A stretch of 64,000 nucleotides of DNA from Algibacillus agarilyticus (GCF_003286125.1 NZ_QMED01000016.1:48501-112500), one strand, 5' to 3'; shown: positions 8,953 through 18,811, counted from the first letter of the stretch. A program made the numbers and translations. Notes: generated by a model not told the origin, from the letters alone.

Positions 8953-8969
8953 TTGGTATTGTAATTGCT
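8953..8969 (+). promoter_or_regulatory. sigma-54 (-24/-12) promoter of cobA-nirBD operon
   Basis: TTGG at 8953-8956 and TTGCT at 8965-8969, with the GG and GC dinucleotides ten bases apart, fit the RpoN consensus. A start about 12 bases downstream (near 8980) would place a stem-loop at the very 5' end of the mRNA. Confidence 0.75.
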
Positions 8970-8977
8970 TTATCTGA

Positions 8978-9017
8978 CTCAAGACATGCAGCCAAAAGGG
9001 TGCATGATTATTTTGAG
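8978..9017 (+). promoter_or_regulatory. 5' leader stem-loop upstream of cobA
   Basis: CATGCAGCC (8985-8993) pairs with GGGTGCATG (8998-9006) across an AAAA loop with one G-G mismatch; flanking CTCAA (8978-8982) and TTGAG (9013-9017) can extend it. It ends just before the AGTAGG ribosome site of cobA. It may stabilise the mRNA or modulate translation, or be a partial nitrate-antitermination leader, but I see no second hexaloop hairpin of the ANTAR type. Confidence 0.5.
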
Positions 9018-9026
9018 TAGGCAGTT

Positions 9027-9857
9027 ATGAATAAATCAACGAAGATAAATTCAAACTATGGCAAAGTTGCTTTAGTTGGTGCTGGACCTGGCGATGCAGA
9101 TTTACTAACCGTAAAAGCATTAAGGTCTATTCAGACCGCTGACATTATTATATATGATAATCTTGTTAGTACTGAAATACGCAGTCTTTTTCCTAAAGAG
9201 TCAGTTGCACTCTATGTTGGTAAAGCGAAAGGCCAACACTATTTAACACAAGATGAAATTAATCATTTATTAATCGATCGCGCACAGCAAGGGTATTCTA
9301 TTTGTCGCTTAAAAGGCGGTGACCCTTTTGTTTTTGGTCGCGGTGGAGAAGAAGTTTTAGCCCTTAAGGCACGCAACATTGATGTTGAAATTGTACCCGG
9401 TATCACCGCTGGTATTGGTGCAAGCACTTATGCAGGTATTCCTGTTACTCACCGTGGAATTTCACAAGGTTGTACATTTGTAACCGCACATGGTGAAAAA
9501 AGTTTAGATTTAGATTGGCAAGCGATGGCGGCCTTAAACCACACGCTTGTTTTTTATATGGGATTAAGCAAATTACCACTTATTACAAGTGAGCTTACCC
9601 GCTTCGGATTGTCTGCTGATACGCCAGCTGCCTTAATTGAAAGAGGTTGTCAGCAATCTCAGCGTGTTTTCACTACAACGCTAGCCGAACTCAGTGACGT
9701 TGCTAAAGCAAACGAGCTGCAATCACCTTCTTTGGTGGTTGTGGGTCAAGTCGTTTCTCTAGCTGAGCCTTTGCACTGGTTTGGTACAACTCAACATCAT
9801 TCATCTATTTCGAGCTTCGACCACGAAGTATTAGCCGAAATGCAATTATCAGCCTAA
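9027..9857 (+). CDS. cobA: uroporphyrinogen-III C-methyltransferase
   Basis: SAM-dependent methylation of uroporphyrinogen III at C2 and C7 to precorrin-2, the first step to siroheme, the NirB cofactor. The 276-aa product has the family motifs VGAGPGDADLLTVKA near the N-terminus, RLKGGDPFVFGRGGEE (about residue 93), PGITAGIGASTYAGIPVTHR (about 120) and HTLVFYMG. It lacks the CysG dehydrogenase/chelatase half, so those steps must be encoded elsewhere. It is the first gene of the plus-strand nitrite reductase operon, 16 bases ahead of nirB. Confidence 0.95.
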   Translation: MNKSTKINSNYGKVALVGAGPGDADLLTVKALRSIQTADIIIYDNLVSTEIRSLFPKESVALYVGKAKGQHYLTQDEINHLLIDRAQQGYSICRLKGGDPFVFGRGGEEVLALKARNIDVEIVPGITAGIGASTYAGIPVTHRGISQGCTFVTAHGEKSLDLDWQAMAALNHTLVFYMGLSKLPLITSELTRFGLSADTPAALIERGCQQSQRVFTTTLAELSDVAKANELQSPSLVVVGQVVSLAEPLHWFGTTQHHSSISSFDHEVLAEMQLSA

Positions 9858-9873
9858 CGGGGAGATCTACACT

Positions 9874-12429
9874 ATGGCTACTAAACAAAAAATTATTGTT
9901 GTTGGTAACGGAATGGTCGGGCATAAGTTTATTGATAACTTAATCCACCATCCAGATTATGAAAACTTTGAAGTCGTTACATTTTCAGAAGAACCACGCC
10001 TTGCATATGACCGTGTTGGTCTTTCATATTATTTCGCAGGTAAAACTGCTGACGACTTAATGCTGACTTCGGGCGATTATTATGACGAGCATGGCGTTCG
10101 TTTTATTGTTAAAGATAAAGTAATCACGATTGATAAAGCCGCTAAGACTATTACAACGGCTAGCGGTCGTGTAGAAAGCTACGACAAGTTAGTATTGGCA
10201 ACGGGGTCATTCCCGTTTGTCCCGCCAATCCCTGGTAAAGATCAAGATCATTGCTTGGTTTATCGTACGATTGAAGATTTAGAAGCGATTACAGCGTCAT
10301 CTAAAGTAAGTAAGACCGGTGTTGTTGTTGGTGGTGGCCTATTAGGGCTTGAAGCGGCAAATGCTTTAACTAATTTAGGTGTTGATACTCACGTTGTTGA
10401 ATTTGCTCCACGCTTAATGGCTGTTCAGTTAGATGAAGGCGGCGGAACTTTATTACGTAACAAAATAGAAAATTTAGGAGTGGGTGTTCACACTGAAAAG
10501 AATACTAAAGAGATTGTTGCTGGCGAAACAAGTCGCTACCGCATGAACTTTGCTGATGGCTCTTTCCTTGAAACTGACATGATTTTATTCTCTGCGGGTA
10601 TTCGCCCACAAGATGAGTTAGCGCGTCAATTTGATTTAGAAATTGGTGAGCGTGGCGGTATTGTTGTAAACGATAGCTGTCAAACATCTGATGAGAATAT
10701 TTATGCAATTGGTGAGTGTGCTTTATGGCAAGGCCGTATTTTTGGTCTAGTTGCGCCTGGTTACACTATGGCTAAAGTTGCTGTTTCGCACCTTACTGGT
10801 GGTGACGAAGAGTTTAAAGGTGCCGATATGAGCACCAAGCTTAAATTATTAGGTATAGACGTAGCAAGTATTGGTGATTGTCATGGCCGTACTGAAGGTT
10901 CACTAAGCTATACCTATTCAGACGATAAAGCGGAAGTGTATAAGCGTTTAGTTGTTTCACCTGACAATAAGAAAATTATTGGTGCCGTATTAGTCGGTGA
11001 TGTTGAAGCTTACAGCACTATGTTACCAATGATGCTTGAAGGCATGGACATCCCCGGTTCGCCTGAAGCTATGATTTTACCAACAACTGAAGGCGCGCCT
11101 GCTTTAGGTGTTGATGCATTACCTGATTCAGCTATGATTTGTTCATGTCACGATGTAACTAAAGGTGACCTAGTTGAAGCTATTCAAGGTGGTTGTCATG
11201 AATTAGGTGACCTTAAATCTTGTACTAAAGCTGGTACGGGTTGTGGTGGTTGTGCTGCTATGGTCGGCCAAGTCCTTAATAATGAGTTAGGCAAATTAGG
11301 TATTGAAGTTAATACTGATCTTTGTGAACATTTTGAATATAGCCGTAAAGAGTTATTCGATATTGTTCGCAGTAAAGATATTAATACATTTGACGAGTTA
11401 ATTGAAAGTCATGGTACGGGTCGTGGTTGTGAAATTTGTAAACCAACAATTGGTTCAATGTTAGCGACTAAAAATAACGAATATGTATTAACTGATGACA
11501 ACATTAGCTTACAAGATACCAATGATATCTTCTTAGGCAACATGCAACGTGACGGTACTTATTCTGTTGTTCCACGTATTGCGGGTGGTGAAATTAAGCC
11601 TGAACAATTAATTGTTTTGGGTGAAATAGGTCGCGACTTTAACCTTTACACTAAGATTACCGGTGGCCAACGTATCGATTTCTTCGGTGCGCAATTACAT
11701 GAATTGCCTGTTATTTGGGAGCGCTTGGTTAATGCTGGTTTCGAAACCGGTCAAGCTTATGGTAAGTCATTACGTACGGTTAAATCATGTGTGGGTAGCA
11801 CTTGGTGTCGTTATGGCATGCTAGATTCTGTCTCAATGGCGGTTAACTTAGAGCTACGTTATAAAGGTTTACGCTCGCCACATAAATTCAAAATGGGTGT
11901 TTCGGGTTGTACACGTGAGTGTGCTGAAGCGCAAGGTAAAGATATAGGTGTGATTGCGACTGATAAAGGTTGGAACCTTTATGTGTGTGGTAATGGTGGA
12001 ATGAAACCTCGTCATGCCGATTTATTTGCGTCAGATTTAGATGATGAGACACTCATTAAGTATATTGACCGTGTTGTTATGTTCTACTGTCATACGGCAG
12101 ATCGTTTGCAACGTACTTCTGTTTGGATGGATAACTTAGAAGGTGGCGTTGAGTACCTTAAAGAAGTTGTTATCGACGATAAATTGAATATTGGTGCTTC
12201 ACTTGAAGCCGATATGCAAAAAGTTATCGATACTTATGAGTGTGAATGGAAAGCGACTATTAATAACCCTGAGCGCTTGAAACGTTTTGCTCATTTCATT
12301 AACTCTGATGCAACAGATGATAACTTGGCTTATGTTGAGCTACGTGGTCAAGAAAAAGGTCGTATCATGACTGATGATGAGCGTGAACGTGCAGCGAAAG
12401 GTGAAGAGATAATAGTCACTGAAGTATAA
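9874..12429 (+). CDS. nirB: nitrite reductase [NAD(P)H] large subunit
   Basis: Six-electron reduction of nitrite to ammonium in the cytoplasm; 851 aa. Order of parts: FAD/NAD(P)-binding reductase (VVGNGMVGHKF at the start, VVGGGLLGLEAANAL near residue 150), a BFD-like [2Fe-2S] domain (CSCHDVTKGDLVEAI, then GTGCGGC, residues about 425-470), a second Cys segment (GRGCEICKPTIGS), then the sulfite/nitrite reductase domains with the siroheme-[4Fe-4S] ligands in SCVGSTWCRYG and SGCTRECAEAQGKD. All expected cysteines are present. Cotranscription with cobA is indicated by the 16-base gap; AGGGGAGAT-like purines (ggggagatc) precede the ATG. Confidence 0.97.
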   Translation: MATKQKIIVVGNGMVGHKFIDNLIHHPDYENFEVVTFSEEPRLAYDRVGLSYYFAGKTADDLMLTSGDYYDEHGVRFIVKDKVITIDKAAKTITTASGRVESYDKLVLATGSFPFVPPIPGKDQDHCLVYRTIEDLEAITASSKVSKTGVVVGGGLLGLEAANALTNLGVDTHVVEFAPRLMAVQLDEGGGTLLRNKIENLGVGVHTEKNTKEIVAGETSRYRMNFADGSFLETDMILFSAGIRPQDELARQFDLEIGERGGIVVNDSCQTSDENIYAIGECALWQGRIFGLVAPGYTMAKVAVSHLTGGDEEFKGADMSTKLKLLGIDVASIGDCHGRTEGSLSYTYSDDKAEVYKRLVVSPDNKKIIGAVLVGDVEAYSTMLPMMLEGMDIPGSPEAMILPTTEGAPALGVDALPDSAMICSCHDVTKGDLVEAIQGGCHELGDLKSCTKAGTGCGGCAAMVGQVLNNELGKLGIEVNTDLCEHFEYSRKELFDIVRSKDINTFDELIESHGTGRGCEICKPTIGSMLATKNNEYVLTDDNISLQDTNDIFLGNMQRDGTYSVVPRIAGGEIKPEQLIVLGEIGRDFNLYTKITGGQRIDFFGAQLHELPVIWERLVNAGFETGQAYGKSLRTVKSCVGSTWCRYGMLDSVSMAVNLELRYKGLRSPHKFKMGVSGCTRECAEAQGKDIGVIATDKGWNLYVCGNGGMKPRHADLFASDLDDETLIKYIDRVVMFYCHTADRLQRTSVWMDNLEGGVEYLKEVVIDDKLNIGASLEADMQKVIDTYECEWKATINNPERLKRFAHFINSDATDDNLAYVELRGQEKGRIMTDDERERAAKGEEIIVTEV

Positions 12430-12443
12430 ATATCATTTTTGAT

Positions 12444-12470
12444 AAGGCTCAGCATCGATACCTGAGCCTT
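12444..12470 (+). terminator. stem-loop between nirB and nirD
   Basis: AAGGCTCAG and CTGAGCCTT form a perfect nine-base-pair stem with a nine-base loop, followed after a few bases by ATTTTTTAT. It looks like a partial terminator or processing/stability element inside the operon, since nirD starts about 70 bases later with no obvious own promoter. Confidence 0.55.
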
Positions 12471-12538
12471 ATAGACTATTTTTTATAGCATGTATTGTTT
12501 ACATGGTGTGTACAAAATTATTTTAGAGGTTATTCCCC

Positions 12539-12865
12539 ATGAGCTGGACAACAGTTTGTAAATTTACCGATTTAGTTGCAGATACCGGTGTATGTGCATT
12601 ACACGAAGGCCAACAAGTTGCGATTTTTTTAGAAAAGTCAGAGCAAAAAGTTTATGCGATTTCAAATCATGATCCTATTGGCAAAGCGAATGTGCTTTCA
12701 CGTGGTTTAATTGCCGATGTTAAAGGGGTATTCACGGTCGCATCGCCTTTATATAAGCAGCACTTTGTTTTAGCAACCGGTGAATGCTTAGAAGAACCTG
12801 AGCATTCTGTTAAGGCTTTTGAAGTACGCGTGCAAGACGGCGAAGTTCAATTAGCAAATTCTTAA
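12539..12865 (+). CDS. nirD: nitrite reductase [NAD(P)H] small subunit
   Basis: A 108-aa Rieske-fold partner of NirB. The SNHDPIGKANVLSRG segment and the ASPLYKQHF block correspond to the two Rieske loops, but the Cys-His cluster ligands are absent, as in enteric NirD. It therefore likely has a structural or docking role in the NirBD enzyme. The ATG follows AGAGG seven to eight bases upstream. Thirty-three bases separate it from the nitrate transporter. Confidence 0.93.
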   Translation: MSWTTVCKFTDLVADTGVCALHEGQQVAIFLEKSEQKVYAISNHDPIGKANVLSRGLIADVKGVFTVASPLYKQHFVLATGECLEEPEHSVKAFEVRVQDGEVQLANS

Positions 12866-12898
12866 TATTCAATATTTAAATACTTCTGGAGAGTCAGA

Positions 12899-14377
12899 AT
12901 GACTGCCGATAGCAAATTCAACCTGTTTTCATTCACAGGTAAAATGAAGATACTCCACATGTCGTGGATTGCCTTCTTTATTACATTTTTTGTGTGGTTT
13001 AACCATGCGCCGTTAATGTCAGCCATTGCTGAAACATTGGGCTTAACTAAATCGCAAGTTAAAACGTTACTTATTTTAAACGTGGCATTAACGATCCCTG
13101 CGCGTGTCATTATCGGTATGTTGACCGATAAATTTGGCCCCCGTAAAGTTTATTCTATCTTACTCATTGTTTGTTCTGTGCCGTGTTTTATGTTTGCTTT
13201 TTCAACCTCATTTGAAATGGCAGCAATTTCACGTTTATTACTTGGTTTTATTGGTGCTGGTTTTGTTATCGGTATTCGTATGGTAAGTGAATGGTTCCCT
13301 CATAATCAACTGGGTACGGCTGAAGGCGTATACGGTGGTTGGGGTAACTTTGGTTCAGCTGCGGGTGCGATGACTTTACCATTAATTGCTTTATGGCTAG
13401 GTGGTGATGACGGTTGGCGTTATGCGGTTGCCGTTACAGGTGCAATGAGCTTTGTTTTTGGTTTTATCTATTATTTCAGCGTTACAGATACGCCAAAAGG
13501 TTCGACTTATTTCCGTCCAAAAAATGTTGGCGGTATGGAAGTAACAAGCAAAGGCGATTTTGTTTTCATGATTATCATGAAGTTGCCTATGTATTTTGCC
13601 CTCGCATTATTAACGTGGAAATTATCACCTGAAGGCGTTTCATTAATTGGTGAAACCGGTGCGTTAGCTTCGTATGTGTTCCTAGCTTTGTTATTTGTTT
13701 TAGATGTTTATAAAGCGTATGACGTTAATAAAGAGATGTTTAAAAACCCTGTACCTGAAATGCATCAGTACAAATTTAAACAAGTTGCGGTATTAAATGT
13801 TCTTTATTTTGCGACGTTTGGTTCTGAATTAGCGGTTATTTCAATGTTACCGATGTTCTTCGCTGACACCTTTGGTTTATCGATGGTGATGGCTGGTTTG
13901 GTTGCCTCTGCCTATGCATTCATGAATTTAATGTCTCGTCCAGGTGGCGGCATGATTTCTGACCGTTTTGGTCGTAAGAAAACTTTACTTATTTTAACCG
14001 CTGGTTTAGCGATTGGTTATTTTGCAATGAGTTGTATTAACTCTGAATGGCCTTTAGTACTTGCGATAGTTTGTGCGATGGCTTGTTCATTCTTCGTACA
14101 AGCGGGTGAAGGCGCTGTATTTGCGGTTGTGCCTTTAATTAAGCGTCGCTTAACGGGTCAAATTGCCGGTATGACAGGTGCATATGGTAACGTAGGTGCT
14201 GTTGTATACTTAACCGTTTTCTCTATGGTTGATGCATCAACATTCTTCTTAGTGATTTCTTGTACGGCGGTATTAGGTTTCCTTACCTTATTATTAATGG
14301 AAGAGCCTTCTGGTCATATGACAGAAGTACGTGAAGATGGTACGGTTGAATTAATTGAAGTATCTTCTAGTCACTAA
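12899..14377 (+). CDS. nitrate/nitrite transporter, MFS (NarK/NasA family)
   Basis: A 492-aa inner membrane protein with about twelve hydrophobic helices. NNP-family hallmarks are visible: [17 protein letters not shown] near the N-terminus, [14 protein letters not shown] after TM2-3, the glycine-rich [13 protein letters not shown] (nitrate signature region, about residue 147) and the matching [13 protein letters not shown] in the second half. It most likely imports nitrate for NasA. It ends just before a strong terminator. Confidence 0.93.
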   Translation: MTADSKFNLFSFTGKMKILHMSWIAFFITFFVWFNHAPLMSAIAETLGLTKSQVKTLLILNVALTIPARVIIGMLTDKFGPRKVYSILLIVCSVPCFMFAFSTSFEMAAISRLLLGFIGAGFVIGIRMVSEWFPHNQLGTAEGVYGGWGNFGSAAGAMTLPLIALWLGGDDGWRYAVAVTGAMSFVFGFIYYFSVTDTPKGSTYFRPKNVGGMEVTSKGDFVFMIIMKLPMYFALALLTWKLSPEGVSLIGETGALASYVFLALLFVLDVYKAYDVNKEMFKNPVPEMHQYKFKQVAVLNVLYFATFGSELAVISMLPMFFADTFGLSMVMAGLVASAYAFMNLMSRPGGGMISDRFGRKKTLLILTAGLAIGYFAMSCINSEWPLVLAIVCAMACSFFVQAGEGAVFAVVPLIKRRLTGQIAGMTGAYGNVGAVVYLTVFSMVDASTFFLVISCTAVLGFLTLLLMEEPSGHMTEVREDGTVELIEVSSSH

Positions 14378-14409
14378 TGTGATGTAGTTACTACTTTAGT
14401 TAATGATAC

Positions 14410-14440
14410 AAAAGCCGGCATCGCCGGCTTTTGTTGTTTT
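14410..14440 (+). terminator. rho-independent terminator after the nitrate transporter
   Basis: AAAAGCCGGC-ATC-GCCGGCTTTT is a perfect ten-bp stem with a three-base loop followed by a T-rich run. It should end most transcripts here, so the kinase gene 27 bases further may be expressed by read-through or at a low level. Confidence 0.9.
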
Positions 14441-14466
14441 AATAGAGTCTTTTTAAGGTGCTAGCA

Positions 14467-16188
14467 ATGACAAAAGAATTAAAAGTTAATGTGGGTGGTT
14501 ATTCAAGCGCTGGTATTAAAGTGGTAAACCAAGATGCGTTTGCCGTTAAAGTGGCCTCTGGCAGCATGCTTAAGCATAAAGGTGTTGTTGCTGCGATTGC
14601 GGATGGTGTGAGTAGTAGTGAGCGTTCGCAAGAAGCAGCTCAAATCGCGGTTACACAGTTTATTTCTGATTATTATGCGACGCCTGATACTTGGAGTGTC
14701 GGCCAGTCTTCTGCGCGGGTTATTACGGCGCTCAATTCTTGGTTGTACAATCAAAATCGTAATCTACATGCCGACGCTTTAGTCTCGACTTTTAGTTCAA
14801 TTGTTTTTAAATCATGCACAGCTTATATTTTTCATGTGGGTGACAGCCGTGTTTATCGCAAAGAAGGCAAGCGTTGGCATTCGATCACCCGAGATCATGT
14901 GCATGCGACACGTGACCAAGATATCCTAACCCGTGCTTTAGGTATTGATAGCCACCTTGAAGTTGATTTTCATCAGGTTGATTTGGTTGATGGTGATTTA
15001 TTCTTTTTGACGACAGATGGTTTTCATCGCTTTGTCAGTTTTAAAGAAGTTGATGAAGCGCTGGCATCACATGATAGTTTAGAAGCTTGTGCTGCGGCTT
15101 TATGTAAGCAAGCCGTCGTGAATGGCAGTGATGATAATCTATCTTGTGTGATTTTGCAGGTAGAACACATTCCCCATGAAGACATTAATGAAGCTCATAA
15201 ACAGATCTCTTCTCTTGCGATCCCACCAGTGCTTGAGATTGGTCAATCACTTGAAGGTTATCAAGTTTGTCGGGTGTTGTTTTCGGGGACGCGCAGTCAT
15301 GTGTATTTAGTTGAAGATGATCATGGTAAGCAATACGTATTAAAAACCCCCAGTGATTATTACAACGATGATTCACTTTATTTAGATGGTTTTCTACGTG
15401 AAGAATGGATTGGCAAGCGTTTAAATCATACACATATCATGAAGGTTTTTCCTCGCTCTGAAAATAGTCGTTTTATGTATCACTTATGTGAATACTTAGA
15501 CGGTCAAAATTTACGTCAGTGGATGGTCGATAATCCTAAACCGTCGTTAGAGCAAGTGCGTAAAATGACGATAGAGATCTGTAAAGGACTTAGGCATTTC
15601 CAACGTAATGGTATGCTTCATCGTGATATTAAGCCTGAAAATATTATAGTAGATCGATTTGGCCAAATTAAAATAATCGATTTTGGCACGGTTAGAGTAG
15701 AAGGTATTGAAGAGATCAACTCGGCTATTAAAGAAGATATTCCAGTCGGTTCAGTTGATTACATCGCACCTGAGTTTATAGTCGAACGTGGACGCCATCG
15801 AGTCGGTGATTTTAGATCGGATATGTATTCACTGGCATTAATGGCTTATGAAATGTTATCCGGTAAATTACCGTATAACTTGAATGATTTGCGTAATAAC
15901 ATGCCTGATACCTACTCGGCATGGGTCTATTCCGAGCTTTCCGTATATCGTAAAGATGTACCTAAGTGGATGGATTTAGCGTTGGCGAAGGCGTGCGACC
16001 CTAACCCTGCGAACCGTCAATCTGCTTATTCAGAGTTTTTAGCAGACATTCAAAAGCCGAACATTAGTTTAGTGAGCAAGCATGAGCAAATGCCTTTTAT
16101 GCAACGAGATCCATTGCGGTTTTGGAAATCGGTGAGTTTTATTATGCTTTTAGTGAATGCTATTTTACTATTTACCCTACTTAAATGA
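14467..16188 (+). CDS. bifunctional PP2C phosphatase / Ser-Thr protein kinase, C-terminally anchored
   Basis: A 573-aa fusion. Residues about 1-235 are a PP2C domain (AIADGVSSSERSQEAA, VGDSRVYR, LTTDGFH, DNLSC; metal-ligand aspartates present). Residues about 255-540 are a Hanks-type kinase with ATP lysine in YVLKTP, catalytic HRDIKPENI, DFGTV and an IAPE motif. The last about 20 residues are a hydrophobic helix, so it is probably membrane-tethered. The ATG at 14467 is preferred over GTG 14458 because AAGG lies eight bases ahead of it. Such fusions recur beside nirBD/nitrate transporter genes, suggesting control of nitrate uptake or reduction, but I know of no firmly established target. Confidence 0.9.
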   Translation: MTKELKVNVGGYSSAGIKVVNQDAFAVKVASGSMLKHKGVVAAIADGVSSSERSQEAAQIAVTQFISDYYATPDTWSVGQSSARVITALNSWLYNQNRNLHADALVSTFSSIVFKSCTAYIFHVGDSRVYRKEGKRWHSITRDHVHATRDQDILTRALGIDSHLEVDFHQVDLVDGDLFFLTTDGFHRFVSFKEVDEALASHDSLEACAAALCKQAVVNGSDDNLSCVILQVEHIPHEDINEAHKQISSLAIPPVLEIGQSLEGYQVCRVLFSGTRSHVYLVEDDHGKQYVLKTPSDYYNDDSLYLDGFLREEWIGKRLNHTHIMKVFPRSENSRFMYHLCEYLDGQNLRQWMVDNPKPSLEQVRKMTIEICKGLRHFQRNGMLHRDIKPENIIVDRFGQIKIIDFGTVRVEGIEEINSAIKEDIPVGSVDYIAPEFIVERGRHRVGDFRSDMYSLALMAYEMLSGKLPYNLNDLRNNMPDTYSAWVYSELSVYRKDVPKWMDLALAKACDPNPANRQSAYSEFLADIQKPNISLVSKHEQMPFMQRDPLRFWKSVSFIMLLVNAILLFTLLK

Positions 16189-16593
16189 ATAAAGGTATAG
16201 TGGTTAATCGCTCAAGTTTATATTTTTATGACATAAATGTATTTTTTAACTGATTATAAAACCAAATAGTATGACTAATAGGTGGTTTTAAATGTGTTTT
16301 CCATACACTCAGTGAATATTCAATATTCACTTTATTTATGGTTGTGGGCTGTTTTTCCTATTTTAAGAATGAAAAATACAAGGCTAAGGCTATTTTTGAA
16401 CTATTTTGGTGCGATCTAGCAAAAATTTAACGTGCTGAATCAAATTAGTAAAAATAGTTATTACAAATCCAAATTTCGCTATGTCCTAGGCCATATATTT
16501 ATTTGCACCCTATGGTGGCGTAAGCGACAATAGCGTCCACTAAGAGAAGTGAACACAAATACAATTATTTATAATAATATAAGAGGAGTTGTC
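16189..16593. other. intergenic region before tkt, with a perfect palindrome
   Basis: A 405-bp gap without a credible gene. AGTGAATATT-C-AATATTCACT (16311-16331) is a perfect inverted repeat with ten-base arms; AAAACCA/TGGTTTT around 16259-16290 could form a weak hairpin after the kinase gene. The palindrome could be an operator or a cruciform. The tkt promoter presumably lies downstream of it, but no clear -35/-10 pair stands out. Confidence 0.5.
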
Positions 16594-18585
16594 ATGGCAT
16601 CACGTCAAGATCGCGCAAATGCTATCCGTGCTTTAAGCATGGACGCAGTACAAAAAGCTAAATCTGGTCACCCAGGTGCACCAATGGGTATGGCCGATAT
16701 CGCAGAAGTTTTATGGGGTGATTTCTTACAGCACAACCCTGCAAACCCTGATTTTGTAAACCGTGACCGTTTTGTTTTATCAAACGGCCATGGCTCTATG
16801 CTTATTTATTCTTTACTTCATTTATCTGGTTATGATTTACCGATTGATGAATTAAAGCAATTCCGTCAATTACATTCACAAACACCGGGTCATCCTGAAT
16901 ACGGCTACACAAAAGGTGTTGAAACAACGACTGGCCCATTAGGTGCGGGTGTTTCTAATGCGGTTGGTATGGCGATCGCTGAGCGCACTTTAGCGGCTCA
17001 ATTTAACCGTGAAGACCATGATATTGTTGATCATTTCACTTACTGTTTCTTAGGTGACGGTTGTTTAATGGAAGGTATCTCGCATGAATCTTGTTCATTA
17101 GCGGGTACTCTTGGTTTAGGTAAGTTAATTGCTTTCTGGGATGACAACGGTATTTCTATCGATGGTCACGTTGAAGGTTGGTTTACTGAAAATGTGCCTG
17201 CGCGTTTTGAATCTTATGGCTGGCATGTTATTGCTGATGTTGATGGACATAACCCTGAAGCCATCGCCGCGGCGATCGCAGAAGCTAAATCGATCACTGA
17301 TAAGCCGACAATGATTTGTTGTAAAACAATTATTGGTTTTGGTTCACCTAACAAATCAGGTAGTCATGATTGTCATGGTGCGCCATTAGGTGATGAAGAA
17401 ATTGCAGCTGCACGTGAATTCTTAAAATGGCCACATGCGCCATTTGAAATCCCAGCGGATATTCAAGCTGAATGGGATGGTAAAGCGAAAGGTGCTGATT
17501 TAGAAGCGTCTTGGAATGCAAAATTTGAAGCTTATACTGCTGCGTATCCAGAACTAGCGGCAGAGTTTACTCGTCGTGTAGTTAATAATGAATTACCAGC
17601 TGGTTTCTCTGAAAAAGCAGATGCCTTTATTGCTGCAACTCAAGCTAAAGCTGAAAATGTCGCTTCACGTAAAGCGTCACAAAATACCATTGAAGCGTTT
17701 GGTGCTATTTTACCTGAAATGTTAGGTGGTTCTGCTGACTTAGCGGGGTCTAACTTAACGTTATGGTCTGGTTCTAAAGGTATTCAAGTTGATGCTGCGG
17801 GTAATTACATTTTCTACGGTGTACGTGAATTTGGTATGAGCGGTATCATGAACGGTATCTCTTTACACGGTGGTTTTATTAACTACGGTGCGACCTTCAT
17901 GATGTTTATGGAATACGCGCGTAACGCTGTCCGTATGTCTGCATTGATGGGTATCCAAAACATATTTGTTTATACCCATGATTCAATTGGTCAAGGTGAA
18001 GATGGTCCTACTCATCAACCTGTTGAGCAATTAGCTAATTTACGCATGACACCAAATATGTCTACATGGCGTCCGGCTGATGGTACTGAATCGGCAACGG
18101 CTTGGAAACACGCTGTTGAGCGTCGTACTGGCCCAACATCTTTGATTTTCTCTCGTCAAGGTTTACCTGCTCAACCGCGTACAGAAGAGCAAGTTGCTAA
18201 CATCAAAAAAGGTGCTTATGTGCTGGTTGATTGTGGCCAAACGCCTGACGTTATCTTAATTGCTACGGGTTCAGAAGTCGGTTTAGCCGTTGATTCTGCT
18301 GCGGCATTAGCGGCTGACGGTGTTAAGGTTAATGTTGTTTCAATGCCATCTACTGATGTATTTGATGCACAAGATGCGGCTTATAAAGAATCAGTATTAC
18401 CGGCTTCTGTAACTAAGCGTGTGGCTATTGAAGCTGCACACGTTGATTACTGGGCTAAATACGTTGGCTTTGGTGGTGATGTTGTGGGTATGTCTACATT
18501 TGGTGAATCTGCACCGGGTGGCGAGTTATACAAACACTTTGGCTTTACCGTTGACAATGTTGTTGCAAAAGTAAAAGCGCTTTAA
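16594..18585 (+). CDS. tkt: transketolase
   Basis: Thiamine diphosphate enzyme of the non-oxidative pentose phosphate pathway, transferring two-carbon units between ketoses and aldoses. From the ATG at 16594 it is 663 aa, the same length as E. coli TktA. The ATG has AAGAGGAG five to twelve bases upstream; an earlier in-frame ATG at 16549 would add 15 unconserved residues and lacks such a site. Visible motifs: [18 protein letters not shown] (sugar-binding His region), the ThDP motif GDGCLMEG...WDDNGIS (about residue 155-187), and [20 protein letters not shown] (about 460). The terminator follows at once, so the epd-pgk pair is a separate unit. Confidence 0.97.
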   Translation: MASRQDRANAIRALSMDAVQKAKSGHPGAPMGMADIAEVLWGDFLQHNPANPDFVNRDRFVLSNGHGSMLIYSLLHLSGYDLPIDELKQFRQLHSQTPGHPEYGYTKGVETTTGPLGAGVSNAVGMAIAERTLAAQFNREDHDIVDHFTYCFLGDGCLMEGISHESCSLAGTLGLGKLIAFWDDNGISIDGHVEGWFTENVPARFESYGWHVIADVDGHNPEAIAAAIAEAKSITDKPTMICCKTIIGFGSPNKSGSHDCHGAPLGDEEIAAAREFLKWPHAPFEIPADIQAEWDGKAKGADLEASWNAKFEAYTAAYPELAAEFTRRVVNNELPAGFSEKADAFIAATQAKAENVASRKASQNTIEAFGAILPEMLGGSADLAGSNLTLWSGSKGIQVDAAGNYIFYGVREFGMSGIMNGISLHGGFINYGATFMMFMEYARNAVRMSALMGIQNIFVYTHDSIGQGEDGPTHQPVEQLANLRMTPNMSTWRPADGTESATAWKHAVERRTGPTSLIFSRQGLPAQPRTEEQVANIKKGAYVLVDCGQTPDVILIATGSEVGLAVDSAAALAADGVKVNVVSMPSTDVFDAQDAAYKESVLPASVTKRVAIEAAHVDYWAKYVGFGGDVVGMSTFGESAPGGELYKHFGFTVDNVVAKVKAL

Positions 18586-18606
18586 TTATTAAAGGCTTGA
18601 ATTGAT

Positions 18607-18640
18607 ATAAGCCGGGTATTTATCCGGCTTATTTTTTTTC
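18607..18640 (+). terminator. rho-independent terminator of tkt
   Basis: ATAAGCCGG and CCGGCTTAT form a nine-bp stem with an eight-base loop, followed by a run of eight T. Confidence 0.9.
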
Positions 18641-18685
18641 TTGATAGGTAATCTGTGCGTAAAGCACATCTCTGTCATATTTATC

Positions 18686-18758
18686 ATTTATACCTAAGTT
18701 CATTTAAGTACGAGCGTCACTTATATTGAATATACTCAGAATGGATTTAGGTATAAAT
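18686..18758. repeat. imperfect inverted repeat upstream of epd
   Basis: ATTTATACCTAAGTTCAT (18686-18703) and ATGGATTTAGGTATAAAT (18741-18758) are inverted copies with 15 of 18 matches, separated by 37 bases. The arm resembles the CCTAAATCCATTTAGG hairpin in the long dispersed repeat. It may be a small repeat remnant or a regulatory structure of epd. Confidence 0.5.
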
Positions 18759-18811
18759 ATCGACTCAGTATATAATGAAACTCTATTCGCGGTTCAAATG
18801 AGGATACCGTT

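Noticed and set aside
12862-13110. 82-codon antisense frame at the start of the nitrate transporter gene
   Set aside because: Lies opposite the conserved first helices of the transporter and has no supporting signals.
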